From the NCBI GenBank assembly GCA_903877095.1, contig CAIRCP010000041.1, forward strand, positions 1 through 58,870: a stretch of 58,870 nt of DNA, written 5' to 3'. The DNA is from an uncultured Actinomycetes bacterium (GTDB taxonomy: Bacteria; Actinomycetota; Actinomycetes; Mycobacteriales; Mycobacteriaceae). Position numbers and translations under genes: made by a program. A model generated the notes under the pieces. The model searched no databases. It worked only from the letters and a program-made list of their open reading frames with translations, and was not told the origin of the DNA. This document shows positions 19,201-28,018 of this stretch, one piece after another (position 1 is the first letter of the stretch; the number at the start of each line of letters is the position of its first letter).

Positions 19201-19933
19201 CCAGCTCGGTGTGCGCGGGCGCAGACTCATCGGTGTCGGCGGGCCCAGTCTCGGCGTCGAGCGCGGTCCATGCCTGCGCGGCGGCGTCGGTCTCGGCCGC
19301 CTTCTTGGACCGACCCACACCGCTGCCCAGCGACTCGCCGTTGACGTAGACCACTGCGGTGAAGCGCCGGTCATGGTCGGGTCCCACGGAGCTGACGTCG
19401 TAGCGCGGCACACCGAGGCCGCGGGCGGCCGTCAACTCCTGCAGGCTGGACTTCCACTCCAACGCCGCGCCCAGGGTCGGTGCGGTGTCGAGAAGGTCGT
19501 CGAACAACCCCAAGATCACGGCCCGGGCGCCTTCCAGGCCGTGTTCGAGGTAAATCGCGCCCAGCAGCGACTCCAGGGTGTCGGCCAGGATGCTGGCCTT
19601 ACCGTGGCCGCCGGTGTTGAGCTCTCCGCGGCCGAGCAGCAGGTACTCGCCGAGGCCGTCATCGGTCAGTTCGCGTGCCACACCGGCAAGTGCCTGGCTG
19701 TTGACGATGCTGTTGCGCAGCTTGGCCAGGTCGCCCTCGGAGTTGTCGGGATGCCGCCGGAACAGTTCCTCGACGATCACCAGGCCCAGCACGGCGTCGC
19801 CGAGCAGTTCCAGGCGCTCATTGGTCGGCAGGCCGCCGTTCTCGTAGGCGTAGCTGCGGTGCGTGAGGGCCAGTGTCAGCAGGTCGTCGGGAAGCTCCGC
19901 GCCCAGGGCGTCGAGGAGGTGCCGCCGCGTCAT
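19193..19933 (-). CDS. rnc: Ribonuclease III
   Basis: Cuts double-stranded RNA and matures rRNA precursors; 246 residues from the ATG at 19933, which overlaps the stop of DUF177 by four bases. The catalytic signature [13 protein letters not shown] is near 40-52 and [13 protein letters not shown] holds the second set of acidic metal ligands. The C-terminal double-stranded RNA-binding domain includes [10 protein letters not shown] and [16 protein letters not shown]. The last 18 or so residues form an acidic Thr/Asp/Glu-rich tail. The DUF177-rnc-mutM-smc linkage is common in Gram-positive bacteria. Confidence 0.96.
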   Translation of the reverse strand: MTRRHLLDALGAELPDDLLTLALTHRSYAYENGGLPTNERLELLGDAVLGLVIVEELFRRHPDNSEGDLAKLRNSIVNSQALAGVARELTDDGLGEYLLLGRGELNTGGHGKASILADTLESLLGAIYLEHGLEGARAVILGLFDDLLDTAPTLGAALEWKSSLQELTAARGLGVPRYDVSSVGPDHDRRFTAVVYVNGESLGSGVGRSKKAAETDAAAQAWTALDAETGPADTDESAPAHTELDA

Positions 19934-20529
19934 GCGGGAGCCCCGTCGTCGCCACTCCCATCCGGGGGCAACATCGTCGCAAGCTTGGCCCAGCGTGGAT
20001 CGATCAGATCGTGCTGGTGGCCGGGGCCGGCCGAGGCCAGAGCCACTCCGCACTGCGGGCACAGACCGGGACAATCCTCGGCACACACCGGAACGAACGG
20101 CAGCGCAAGGCCGACGGCGTCGACGATCGGCTGCTCCAGATTGACGCTGTGGTCGACGACGTGGCCGACCTCGTCGTCCTCGGTGGTCGATTCGGTCAGG
20201 CTGTCGGGGTAGGCGAACAACTCGGTCAGCGCGATGTCGACGTCGCCGCCGACGGGCCCGAGGCAGCGCGAGCATTCGCCTCGGGTGGGGGCGTGCACGG
20301 TGCCGGAAACCAGCACACCCTCCGACACCGACTCCAGCCGCAGATCGAGGTCAAGCGGGGCTCCCTGCTCAATGGCGATGAGGTCCAAGCCAATTCGCGA
20401 AGGACTGGGCACCGTCTGACTGATTTCCTGCATGGCGCCGGGTCGGCGGCCGAGCCGGGAAACGTCGAAAACGAGCGGCGAACGCGGATCGACTGCCGCG
20501 TTCGGTGACCCTGGACGCCGGGTTGCCAT
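19930..20529 (-). CDS. YceD/DUF177 family protein
   Basis: A 199-residue protein of the YceD family, linked elsewhere to 23S rRNA accumulation. It contains a central metal-binding-like CSRCLGPV and a second cluster [13 protein letters not shown]. In many bacteria rpmF (L32) follows directly; here the next gene is rnc with a four-base overlap and no rpmF is present. It is first in the rnc-mutM-osmC-acyP-smc series. Precise role unknown; corresponds to Rv2926c. Confidence 0.88.
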   Translation of the reverse strand: MATRRPGSPNAAVDPRSPLVFDVSRLGRRPGAMQEISQTVPSPSRIGLDLIAIEQGAPLDLDLRLESVSEGVLVSGTVHAPTRGECSRCLGPVGGDVDIALTELFAYPDSLTESTTEDDEVGHVVDHSVNLEQPIVDAVGLALPFVPVCAEDCPGLCPQCGVALASAGPGHQHDLIDPRWAKLATMLPPDGSGDDGAPA

Positions 20530-20600
20530 AACGGCGATCCTACGTTGCTGCGGAGCGACGGCAGGACCGCTCGCGGCGGCTACGGCTGAGTGCCGGAGAT

Positions 20601-20891
20601 CTACGGCTTCTTGAGCGTCTTCCCGATGTTGTCGAGAGTGGCTTTCTGCAGCTCTGCGCCGTTGCCGTTGCCACGATCCTTACCGCCGAACCCCAGCTTG
20701 CTCAGCAGGCCCTGCAAACCGGACAGCGCATTGACGATGAGGGCGGGATCGGTCCCGGTGGCCTGACCGATGACCTGACCGGCCACGTTGTTGGCCACGT
20801 TGTTGCTGTTGTCGGACGGAGCGGCGGCGGCGACCGGGGCCGACAACATCGCAGCGGTGACCACCGAGGCGGTTGTGATCTTCCACTTCAT
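20601..20891 (-). CDS. Small secreted protein, function unknown
   Basis: A 96-residue protein with a clear signal peptide (1-24, VVTAAMLSAPVAAAA, cleavage before PSDN). The mature part of about 70 residues is Asn/Gly/Gln-rich (DNSNNVANNVAGQVIGQATG) and ends in a Lys-rich KTLKKP. There are no cysteines. A GGGGAG ribosome site lies near the ATG, and a good promoter is seen at 20947-20975. I recognise no family. It is monocistronic, between DUF177 and sepIVA. Confidence 0.75.
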   Translation of the reverse strand: MKWKITTASVVTAAMLSAPVAAAAPSDNSNNVANNVAGQVIGQATGTDPALIVNALSGLQGLLSKLGFGGKDRGNGNGAELQKATLDNIGKTLKKP

Positions 20892-20946
20892 TGAAGCGCT
20901 CCCCTGTCGTTCGGCTCGCGTGCGCCCGATGGACTACACGCCCAGA

Positions 20947-20975
20947 AATGTAATCGCGCTTCCGGCGCTTAGCAA
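20947..20975 (-). promoter_or_regulatory. SigA-like promoter for the small secreted protein
   Basis: On the minus strand, TTGCTA-17-TACATT matches the primary sigma factor pattern, with a start site expected near 20940, about 50 bp before the ATG at 20891. This region (20892-21064) holds nothing else that I can identify. Confidence 0.55.
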
Positions 20976-21064
20976 ACGCTGGACCGCGACACGTTTCACC
21001 GCTAGACCGGGTTGGACGCATCCGGGCGGTCACCCAGCTACGCCGCTAGCGAACGACCGTCCGG

Positions 21065-21802
21065 TTAGTGCTGCACGTAGTCGTGCGTGCCGGCTGCGGT
21101 GCGCAGCTGGTGTCGGCCGCGGCTCACCGAGCGCAGCGTGCCGTTGAGGTACTCCTCGAACTGGGCCAGCTTGTTGTCGACGTAGATGTCACATTCGCCC
21201 CGCAGCCGGTCGGACTCGGCGTGCGCCGCGTCGATGAGGCGGGTGGCCTCAGCGTTGGCGGACTGCACCACCTCGGTCTGGGACACCAGCCGCTGCTGCT
21301 CCTTGATGCCCTCCTGAACGGCGTTTTCGTAGGAGATGTTGCCGTTCTCGACCAGACGGTCGGCCTCTGCCCGCGCCCGCGTGGTGGCCGCCTCGTAGTC
21401 GCGCTTCGCCGAGGCCGACAGTCGCGCCGCCTCCTCGCGCGCCTCGGTCACCATGTGCTCGCTGTGCTGGCGGGCCTCGGCGACCATCCGGTCGGCCTGC
21501 GACTTGGCGTCGGCCAGCATCCGATCGGCGTCGGCGCGAGCGTGACTGACCATCGAATCGGCCTCGGCGTTGGCGCTCGAGACGGTCGACTGGGCGTGCT
21601 CGCTGGCTTCGCGCAGCATGGTGTCGCGGGCATCCAGCACATCCTGGGCGTCGTCCAGTTCGCCTGGAATCGCATCCTTGATGTCGTCGATCAACTCGAG
21701 CACATCACCGCGCGGCACCACGCAACCGGCGGTCATCGGCACACCACGGGCTTCTTCGACGATCGCGCTCAACTCGTCCAGCGCTTCAAAAACTCGGTAC
21801 AC
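21065..21802 (-). CDS. sepIVA: DivIVA-like septation factor SepIVA
   Basis: A 245-residue coiled-coil protein required in mycobacteria for septation and polar growth; same length as Rv2927c. The N-terminus MYRVFEALDELSAIVEEARG is the conserved start. Residues about 50-225 are a near-continuous coiled coil rich in Ala, Glu, Arg and Met, with repeated ADRM, AEARQHSEHM and SASAKRDYEAA heptads. The C-terminus RSVSRGRHQLRTA is basic. No enzymatic motifs. It is 135 bp downstream of coaD; a promoter in 21803-21937 is possible but not clear. Confidence 0.93.
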   Translation of the reverse strand: MYRVFEALDELSAIVEEARGVPMTAGCVVPRGDVLELIDDIKDAIPGELDDAQDVLDARDTMLREASEHAQSTVSSANAEADSMVSHARADADRMLADAKSQADRMVAEARQHSEHMVTEAREEAARLSASAKRDYEAATTRARAEADRLVENGNISYENAVQEGIKEQQRLVSQTEVVQSANAEATRLIDAAHAESDRLRGECDIYVDNKLAQFEEYLNGTLRSVSRGRHQLRTAAGTHDYVQH

Positions 21803-21937
21803 GGGGCCACCCTCCAGCTTGCACGTTGGTAGTGACCAGTGTGCCTGGTGTTACGCCTGTGACAGTGGTGGACGCGCCGTGTGTCGCTCTGCTGGTGGCT
21901 GTCTCTACTGGAGGCTGTCGATGGTCCCAGTCAGCCC

Positions 21938-22417
21938 TCAGGCGCGACCGAGTTTCTCATGCAGGCGCCGGTTCACCGCGTCGGGCAGCAGCGCCGAGAC
22001 GTCGCCACCGAACCCGGCCACCTCTTTGGCGAGCGACGACGAGACGAACGAAAACTTCGGTGTGGTTGCAACGAAGAAGGTGTCCACCCCGGCGATGTGC
22101 TTGTTCATCTGCGCCATCTGAAGCTCGTACTCGAAATCCGTTCCGGTACGCAGGCCCTTGACGATGGCGGTGAATCCGCGCGCCTTAACGAAGTCGACCA
22201 CCAGGCCCTGTCCGGATTCGGCCCGCAGGTTGGGCAGGTGTGCGCACGCCTCCTCGATCATCGCGATGCGCTCTGCCGAGGTGAACATCCCCGCCTTCTT
22301 GGGGTTGGTGAGGACGGCGACGATCACCTCATCGAACTGTGCGGCGGCTCGTTCGAAGACGTCGATGTGCCCGAGGGTTACGGGATCAAAGGACCCGGGA
22401 CAGACTGCGCCACTCAT
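21938..22417 (-). CDS. coaD: Phosphopantetheine adenylyltransferase
   Basis: Catalyses the fourth step of coenzyme A synthesis, 4'-phosphopantetheine plus ATP to dephospho-CoA; 159 residues, hexameric in the family. The nucleotide-binding motif is [10 protein letters not shown] at 8-17 with the catalytic His17. The conserved [12 protein letters not shown] and the closing [12 protein letters not shown] are present. It begins 19 bp after rsmD, the usual rsmD-coaD pair. Confidence 0.97.
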   Translation of the reverse strand: MSGAVCPGSFDPVTLGHIDVFERAAAQFDEVIVAVLTNPKKAGMFTSAERIAMIEEACAHLPNLRAESGQGLVVDFVKARGFTAIVKGLRTGTDFEYELQMAQMNKHIAGVDTFFVATTPKFSFVSSSLAKEVAGFGGDVSALLPDAVNRRLHEKLGRA

Positions 22418-22436
22418 GCGATGACGCTAGCAGCGC

Positions 22437-22988
22437 TCAGCCGACGTCGGCTGCCTCCAGACGGGTATCGCCGTACCGTCGCGACAGCCAGGCCTCCCAT
22501 CCGGACGGCCAGACGACACCGGGCGCGGAGGCCGGTCGCTCGATCACCACCACACTGCCCGGCGTGACCCACCCGCCGTCGACCATCGCGGCCAGCACCA
22601 CCTGAACCTGCGCGGCCGGAACGTCATAGGGCGGATCGGCGAGAACCAGATCGACCGGCGCCGGCGCCCCGGCTGCCAGCACCGCCGACACCGCACCGCG
22701 ACGGACCGTCGCGCCGGGCAGGCCCACGGTGGCAATGTTGCGTCTGATCACCTCGGTGGCCCGGCGGTCGCTGTCGACGAGCAGCACCGACGCCGCGCCG
22801 CGGGACAGCGCTTCCAGGCCCAGCGCGCCCGACCCGGCATAGAGGTCGAGCACCCGGATACCGTCGAAGTCCAGACGGGCGGCGAGGACGTTGAACAACG
22901 CCTCCCGGACCCGATCGGTGGTGGGGCGCGCCGAGGACGGCACCACAAGCCGGCGTCCGCCCGCCGCGCCGGCGACGATCCGGGTCAC
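22437..22988 (-). CDS. rsmD: 16S rRNA (guanine-966 N2)-methyltransferase
   Basis: SAM-dependent methyltransferase of small-subunit rRNA; 183 residues. Seen: [12 protein letters not shown] near the start, SAM-binding [20 protein letters not shown], and the catalytic [10 protein letters not shown] (NPPY-type). In M. tuberculosis I recall the pyruvate carboxylase gene directly upstream; here the upstream neighbour is the VKOR gene, 28 bp away. Confidence 0.94.
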   Translation of the reverse strand: MTRIVAGAAGGRRLVVPSSARPTTDRVREALFNVLAARLDFDGIRVLDLYAGSGALGLEALSRGAASVLLVDSDRRATEVIRRNIATVGLPGATVRRGAVSAVLAAGAPAPVDLVLADPPYDVPAAQVQVVLAAMVDGGWVTPGSVVVIERPASAPGVVWPSGWEAWLSRRYGDTRLEAADVG

Positions 22989-23016
22989 CGCAGTGAGATC
23001 GCTCCGGTCGCCGACA

Positions 23017-23649
23017 TCAGATCAGGGTCGACCAGTAGTACCAGAAGCGAACCAGGATCAGCAGCAGGACGGTCGTGAACCACAGCACCACCAGCGGCCA
23101 GCGCCACTCGTACAGCACGTGGGCGACACGGTTTCCAGCCAAGGGCCGCAACGCAATTGACGCGACCACCACAAAGAGCGGGATGGTCACCGACCAGACC
23201 ACCATGCAGTAGGGGCACAGGGCGCCGATCTCGTAGAGGCTCTCGAAGGCCAGCCAGTGCACGAAAGCAACGCCAAGTCCGGTACCGATCATCAAGCCGA
23301 CCCAGTACCAGCGCGGAAGGGCCACCTTCGCGACTGCCAGCACACCGGTGACGATCACGACTGAGAACGCGATAAGACCGAACATCGGATTAGGCGGGCC
23401 GAACACCGATGCCTGCGGAGTGACGATGACCGAACCACAGGCCAGCACCGGGTTGATACTGCAACTCGGTACGAAGTTCGGGTCCTTCAACATCTCGATC
23501 TTCTCGACCAGCAGGGTGGCCGACGCGAGCAGGCCGATGACGCCGGCGATCAGAATCCACCAGGCGCTGGCGCGTCGCACCGCGACACCCGGTCGGGCGT
23601 CGCGTTCCCGGGAACCCGTCTCCGCGGGCGCCCGCGTGGTGAGACTCAC
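23017..23649 (-). CDS. Vitamin K epoxide reductase (VKOR) family membrane protein
   Basis: A 210-residue integral membrane thiol oxidase that uses quinone to reoxidise DsbA-like proteins and so drives disulfide formation outside the membrane. It has about five transmembrane helices. The loop cysteines are Cys63 and Cys71, followed by the active-site CPYC at 145-148. Corresponds to Rv2968c. Its ATG overlaps the stop of the DsbA-like gene by four bases, so the pair is co-translated, matching the functional pairing of a VKOR with its thiol partner. Confidence 0.93.
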   Translation of the reverse strand: MSLTTRAPAETGSRERDARPGVAVRRASAWWILIAGVIGLLASATLLVEKIEMLKDPNFVPSCSINPVLACGSVIVTPQASVFGPPNPMFGLIAFSVVIVTGVLAVAKVALPRWYWVGLMIGTGLGVAFVHWLAFESLYEIGALCPYCMVVWSVTIPLFVVVASIALRPLAGNRVAHVLYEWRWPLVVLWFTTVLLLILVRFWYYWSTLI

Positions 23650-24422
23650 TGACCCGGCGCCGGCGGCTCCGGCGCCGGCGGCGGGGTCGGCATCAGGGCG
23701 GGCACCGGCCCGACAACAGAGACGACCTTGCCGATCAATTCCTCGGGCTTGGCCGGGCTGATGTCTTCGCCGTTGAGCCGGATGGTCGGGGTGGCACTGA
23801 TTTTGGCGGCAGCGACCAGGCCTTTGATCATGTCGTTGTACTTGCCTCGGTTGACGCAGTCCGCGACGCCGCCGGTCACCCCGGACTGCCGTGCGGTCTC
23901 GATCAGCGCCGCGTTGTCGGGCCCGGTGCCCGAACCCTCCTCGGGCTGCTGGGCGAACAGTGCGGCGTGGAAGCGCGCGAAGGCGTCCTTGTTCTCATCG
24001 CCGACGCAATACCCAGCATTGGCCGCGCGGGTGGAGTAGCCCTTGTTGCCCTTGTCGAGGCCAGGCAGGGCGACCATGTAGTAGTCGACGGCCACCGCTC
24101 CGCTCTCGACGAGCTTGTTCACCGTCGGCCCGAAGTTCTTTTCGAAATCGCGGCAGTGCGGGCACTGGAAGTCCTCGTATACCGACAACACAGCCTTGGG
24201 CTCGTCGGTCCCCGGGTTCTTGATCAGGGCACCGGAACTGACGCGCACCGCTTTGGTATCGCCGGCGGCTGCCTTCTTGTCATGGCCCATCACGATGTAG
24301 AGGACCAGACCGACAGCGAAGAGCGCCACCAGGGCAGTCAGACCGATCTTGACGAACATGTCGCGCTTGCGGTCCTGGGCATTCAGGTCGTAGCGGGGCG
24401 TGCTTTTCTTGTTGGTGGCCAC
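23646..24422 (-). CDS. Membrane-anchored DsbA-like thiol oxidase
   Basis: A 258-residue extracytoplasmic protein with one N-terminal membrane helix (about 25-46) and a thioredoxin-fold domain. Active site CPHC is at 87-90 within VYEDFQCPHCRDFEKNFGP. A second disulfide pair is likely from the Cys residues in GYCVGDENKDAF and VADCVNRGKYND. The cis-Pro loop is in ISATPTIRLNGED. A Pro/Ala-rich tail closes the protein. Corresponds to Rv2969c and is coupled to the VKOR gene. It introduces disulfides into exported proteins. Confidence 0.93.
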   Translation of the reverse strand: MATNKKSTPRYDLNAQDRKRDMFVKIGLTALVALFAVGLVLYIVMGHDKKAAAGDTKAVRVSSGALIKNPGTDEPKAVLSVYEDFQCPHCRDFEKNFGPTVNKLVESGAVAVDYYMVALPGLDKGNKGYSTRAANAGYCVGDENKDAFARFHAALFAQQPEEGSGTGPDNAALIETARQSGVTGGVADCVNRGKYNDMIKGLVAAAKISATPTIRLNGEDISPAKPEELIGKVVSVVGPVPALMPTPPPAPEPPAPGQ

Positions 24423-24500
24423 GGGTCGGCTGATCCTTGCTGTTCGGTCTCGCGCGATATTGCGCCTCCAGAGTACCGGCGAGGATGCAGAGCCCTGTTT

Positions 24501-25568
24501 CTAAGGGTGCGTCAAGTGGGCCCGCAGCGCCGAGAGCATCTCGGCGTTGGCACGTGCCAGCCCGCCGCCGAGGACGTTGAGGTTGATGAAGAGGTGCGTC
24601 ATAGACGACATCCGGCGGTGGTCGACGGCTACGCCGGCCTCCGCCAACCGCGTCGCGTAATGGTCGCCCTCGTCGCGAAGAACGTCGAACCTGGCCGTTA
24701 CGACCAAAGCCGGCGAAAGCCCGGACAGGTCCCCGACCCGCAGAGGTGAGACCAGAGGATCACCGGCGTCCAGCCCCGAACCGTTGAGGTAGGAGTCCTC
24801 GAACCAGTCCATGAGGTGCTTGGTGAGCAGGAATCCTGAGGAGAACAGCGATCGGGACCGGGTGTTGCCTCGCAATTCGGTGACCGGGTAGATAAGCCAC
24901 TGCAGCGCGGGCAGCGGATCACCGGCGTCCCGGGCCAGCCGCGTCACCACAGTGGCCAGGTTGCCGCCCGCGCTGTCGCCGCCGACCGCGACCCGCCGCG
25001 GGTCGGCGCCGAGTTCGACGGCATGCTCCCGGGCCCACCGGTATGCGACGTAGGCGTCGTCGACAGCGGCGGGCGCGGGGTGCTCGGGCGCCAACCGGTA
25101 GTCAACGGCCAGCACGTGCACACCAGCGTCCCGGCAGATCAGCCGGCACACCGCGTCGTAGGCGTCCAATCCGCCGCCCAACACCCAGCCCCCGCCGTGG
25201 AAGTAGACCACCAAGGGGGCCGATCCGCCGTTCGGCGGTCGGTAATGCCGCGCCGGGATGACGCCGGCCGGACCGGGAATCGACACCGATCTGGTCTCGG
25301 CCACCCGGACATCGCGGTCATCGAGGTCCCGGCACAGAGCATCGAACGTCGCCCTTCTGACGAACGGATCGTCGGCGTCGATATCGTCGGCACCCGTCGC
25401 CTTCCGGGCGGCGAGCAACACCTGAAGCGTCGGGTCCAGGGTGTTGCCGTCGATGCACACCGCCTTGCCGCCGGACATCAGCCGCTTAGCCGTATCGGGT
25501 AGGCGAGGAATCACCTTGACGCCCAAGCGATTACCCACGGCCAGTACGCGGTCCTTGACGTTTGCCAT
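24501..25568 (-). CDS. lipN: LipN-like esterase/lipase (hormone-sensitive lipase family)
   Basis: A 355-residue alpha/beta hydrolase. The ATG at 25568 ([12 protein letters not shown]) is preferred over 25595. The oxyanion motif HGGGW is at 124-128 and the nucleophile Ser199 is within GGDSAGG at 196-202. The catalytic Asp lies in the FDVLRDEG region and His in MTHLFINL. The family hydrolyses short-chain esters. No signal peptide is evident. It is divergent from the aldo-keto reductase gene, with a 151-bp shared gap, the same arrangement as M. tuberculosis lipN/Rv2971. Confidence 0.88.
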   Translation of the reverse strand: MANVKDRVLAVGNRLGVKVIPRLPDTAKRLMSGGKAVCIDGNTLDPTLQVLLAARKATGADDIDADDPFVRRATFDALCRDLDDRDVRVAETRSVSIPGPAGVIPARHYRPPNGGSAPLVVYFHGGGWVLGGGLDAYDAVCRLICRDAGVHVLAVDYRLAPEHPAPAAVDDAYVAYRWAREHAVELGADPRRVAVGGDSAGGNLATVVTRLARDAGDPLPALQWLIYPVTELRGNTRSRSLFSSGFLLTKHLMDWFEDSYLNGSGLDAGDPLVSPLRVGDLSGLSPALVVTARFDVLRDEGDHYATRLAEAGVAVDHRRMSSMTHLFINLNVLGGGLARANAEMLSALRAHLTHP

Positions 25569-25719
25569 GGCCAGCAGCCTACGCCCGGCGATCACCGCCG
25601 CAGGCGAGTACGCAGCGCCGGTGATCCGCTACGACGATGCGCCCGAACTGCCAGCCCGGCTCGGTACTATTCTCACCCGAGCGCGGTCCAACGGAATCCT
25701 CTATGCACAGGTAGGTGAG

Positions 25720-26550
25720 ATGGCGGCCATCCCCACGGTCACGCTTAACGACGAGCACACCATCCCGGTGCTGGGTCTGGGCGTCGCCGACCTGTCGCCC
25801 TCCGACGTTGAAGCGGCAGTGACGGCCGCTCTGGAGGCCGGCTACCGCCTGATCGACACCGCACCGACCGACGGTAACGAGGAAGCCGTCGGGCGAGCGG
25901 TCGCCAAGTCCGGAATTCCCCGTGAAGAGCTCTACATCACGACGAAGCTGGCTACCGCCGACCAGGGCTTCCAGTCCTCTCAGGACGCCTGTAAAGCGAG
26001 CCTGGCCAGGCTGGGATTGGACTACGTCGACCTTTATCTCATCGATTGGCCGGCCGAGCAGAACGGCAAGTACATCGACGCCTGGGGCGGAATCATGAAG
26101 TCCAAGGAGGTCGGCGACACCCGATCGATCGGCGTCAGCAACTTCACCCCCGAGCACCTGTCGAACATCATCGACCTGTCGTTTTTCACCCCGGCGGTCA
26201 ACCAACTCGAACTGCATCCATTGCTCAACCAGGCCGAGTTGCGCGAGGTGCACGCCCAACACTCGATCGTCACCGAGGCGTACTGCCCGTTCGGCACCGG
26301 CAAGCTCCTGGAGCACCCCGCCGTCACCGGGGTTGCCGGCTCGCACGGAAAGTCGCCGGCGCAGGTGTTGATCCGGTGGAGCATCCAACTCGGCAATGTG
26401 GTGATCCCCCGGGCCTCGGGTGCCGCCCGTCTCGCCGAGAACATCGACGTCTTCGATTTCGAACTCAGCCCGGCCGAGTTGGACACCCTCAACGGTCTCG
26501 ACGACGGCAGCCGCTTCCGGCCCAATCCTGAGAGCTACGCCGGCGACTGA
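25720..26550 (+). CDS. Aldo-keto reductase homologue with substituted catalytic Tyr and His
   Basis: A 276-residue TIM-barrel protein of the AKR family (Rv2971-like); ATG at 25720, with AGGTAGGTGAG just before it. Fold markers are intact: [44 protein letters not shown], and the NADPH-binding [14 protein letters not shown]. Of the catalytic tetrad, Asp46 and Lys76 are kept. The family DTAxxYGNE reads DTAPTDGNE, putting Asp51 at the Tyr position, and DLYLIHWP reads DLYLIDWP, putting Asp109 at the His position. Each is one base change from the normal codon (TAC to GAC; CAT or CAC to GAT). The frame is otherwise intact, so it may be an NADPH-binding pseudoenzyme or a reductase with altered activity. 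Confidence 0.9.
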   Translation: MAAIPTVTLNDEHTIPVLGLGVADLSPSDVEAAVTAALEAGYRLIDTAPTDGNEEAVGRAVAKSGIPREELYITTKLATADQGFQSSQDACKASLARLGLDYVDLYLIDWPAEQNGKYIDAWGGIMKSKEVGDTRSIGVSNFTPEHLSNIIDLSFFTPAVNQLELHPLLNQAELREVHAQHSIVTEAYCPFGTGKLLEHPAVTGVAGSHGKSPAQVLIRWSIQLGNVVIPRASGAARLAENIDVFDFELSPAELDTLNGLDDGSRFRPNPESYAGD

Positions 26551-26603
26551 CGGTCGTAGGTTCACCCTGTGGTCAGTGCGTTACAACACTGATAGCTGGA
26601 TTT

Positions 26604-26642
26604 GCTGAAAAGCCTGGTGCTCAGGTTTTTCTCAGCTATAGT
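26604..26642 (+). promoter_or_regulatory. Inverted repeat and -10 box upstream of the GjpA-like gene
   Basis: A TATAGT -10 box at 26637-26642 is preceded directly by an imperfect inverted repeat, GCTGAAAAGCCTG / CAGGTTTTTCTCAGC (26604-26636). No clear -35 is present at normal spacing. The repeat covers the -35/spacer zone, suggesting control by a DNA-binding protein. The start codon is 41 bp beyond the -10 box. Confidence 0.45.
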
Positions 26643-26682
26643 CCCAAACGCGTGGGGCACATCACAGGGAAGGGACCTCATC

Positions 26683-27966
26683 ATGGAAATCACCGCTCGT
26701 AGTTATCTGACGTCAGGAATCGCCATATTGGGCGCGGGCGCCATCGCCCTCACTCCGATCCATCCACTGCCCGACCACATGGCCGCAGCGCCGCAACGCG
26801 CCGTCGAGAGCCTGGCGGTGAATCTCGCTTCCTCCATCGACGTGATCACCCCGTTGGTAGACACCTTCAAGGCATCCGTCGCCAATATCCAGCAACTGGC
26901 GGACTTCTATAAGAAAGCTCCCCTCCCGCTGCTGCGCACGGTCGGCGCCAACATCGGCACCTACTTCGGGGAACTGACCAACGGACAGGCCAACCTCATC
27001 CCCGGCCAGATCCAGAAGAACATCAATACGTTCTTCTATTCGCCGTGGTGGAACAGCCCCGGCAAGACGGTTCCCAACCCGACCCCCGCCACTTTTCCGT
27101 CGGATTACATCTCCGGCACGCAAACCGTCAAGAAGATAGGGGTGCTGTTCGGCAGTCAAAGCGGCGTCTACGGCGTCGCCGCGCCGCTCGTCGCCGGGCA
27201 GGCACCAAACCTCACGCCGGTCCTGGAGTTCACCGCGACTCCTTACAGCGGTCAGCTGTTGGGCCTGCTCAGTCCCGCACTGTCGGCGCTGGTCCAAACG
27301 GTCCGCAGCTTCACCGCGGTCGGCCAGTTCGTCCAGGGTGGTGACCTCATCGGCGCGATCAACGAACTCCTCAACATCCCGACGAACGTCACCAATGCCT
27401 CGCTCAACGGCGCCGGCGCTCTAGACCTGACCGAGATCGCGAAAAACATCCTTCCGCCCGCGATTGCTCCACTCATCCAGGCGTTCGGGTTGAACCTCGG
27501 CGGCGCAATCACCCCCGCGGTGCCCTTCAACGGCTCATTGGTCCAGGCCAATAATCCGCCGACGGAATTCACCGGCGGGACCCTCTTCGATTCGGTCTCG
27601 GCAAAAGCCGCAGTCGCCGGAATCGGCGCCGAAACCACCGGCCTACCGGTGGGCTGGGCCCAATCGGCCATCGGCCTCGGCCAGTTCCTCGGCAAGAACT
27701 TGCTGGTGACGCCTCCGCCGACGGCCGCAGCCGCGGTCGCCCCGAAGTCCGCAGCCGCCGTTGAGGCCGCACCGGTTGCGACCGCGCCGTCGGAGCCGGC
27801 TGCGGCTCCGGTGGAGACGGCGCCCTCAGCACCGGTCGACGCCGCACCGCCGGCAGAAACCGCACCGGCGACCGTCGCGGACACCCCGGCGCCGGCGCAC
27901 CGCGGCGGCAACTCCGGCAGTGACGACGACGGGGGTTCCGGCGGGCACGGTCACCGCGGCGCCTAA
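26683..27966 (+). CDS. Secreted, probable outer-membrane protein of GjpA-porin type
   Basis: A 427-residue exported protein; ATG at 26683 follows GGGAAGGGA. The N-terminus MEITARSYLTSGIAILGAG then AIALTPIHPLP resembles the start of proteins annotated in mycobacteria as outer membrane porin GjpA. Residues about 30-345 are a low-charge region rich in Asn, Gly, Leu and Pro (FFYSPWWNSPGKTVPNPTP, GVYGVAAPLVAGQAPNLTP). About 350-410 is an Ala/Pro/Val/Glu tail of APVETAPSAPV-like repeats, ending in a Gly/Asp/His-rich GGSGGHGHRGA. A PE/PPE signature is absent. The porin assignment rests on recognition of the family pattern only. Confidence 0.55.
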   Translation: MEITARSYLTSGIAILGAGAIALTPIHPLPDHMAAAPQRAVESLAVNLASSIDVITPLVDTFKASVANIQQLADFYKKAPLPLLRTVGANIGTYFGELTNGQANLIPGQIQKNINTFFYSPWWNSPGKTVPNPTPATFPSDYISGTQTVKKIGVLFGSQSGVYGVAAPLVAGQAPNLTPVLEFTATPYSGQLLGLLSPALSALVQTVRSFTAVGQFVQGGDLIGAINELLNIPTNVTNASLNGAGALDLTEIAKNILPPAIAPLIQAFGLNLGGAITPAVPFNGSLVQANNPPTEFTGGTLFDSVSAKAAVAGIGAETTGLPVGWAQSAIGLGQFLGKNLLVTPPPTAAAAVAPKSAAAVEAAPVATAPSEPAAAPVETAPSAPVDAAPPAETAPATVADTPAPAHRGGNSGSDDDGGSGGHGHRGA

Positions 27967-27978
27967 CCGATAACCACC

Positions 27979-28018
27979 AACGCGGCGGTCAGTTGCTCCG
28001 GCAACCGGCCGCCGCGTT
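27979..28018. terminator. hairpin between convergent GjpA-like and HNH genes
   Basis: AACGCGGCGG and CCGCCGCGTT form a perfect 10-bp stem around a 20-base loop. The right arm lies inside the last codons of the HNH gene (stop at 27989). It is a probable bidirectional terminator for the two genes that meet here. Confidence 0.65.

Noticed and set aside
19930..20000. rpmF (L32) gene expected after DUF177
   Set aside because: The DUF177 stop overlaps the rnc start; there is no room and no L32 sequence.
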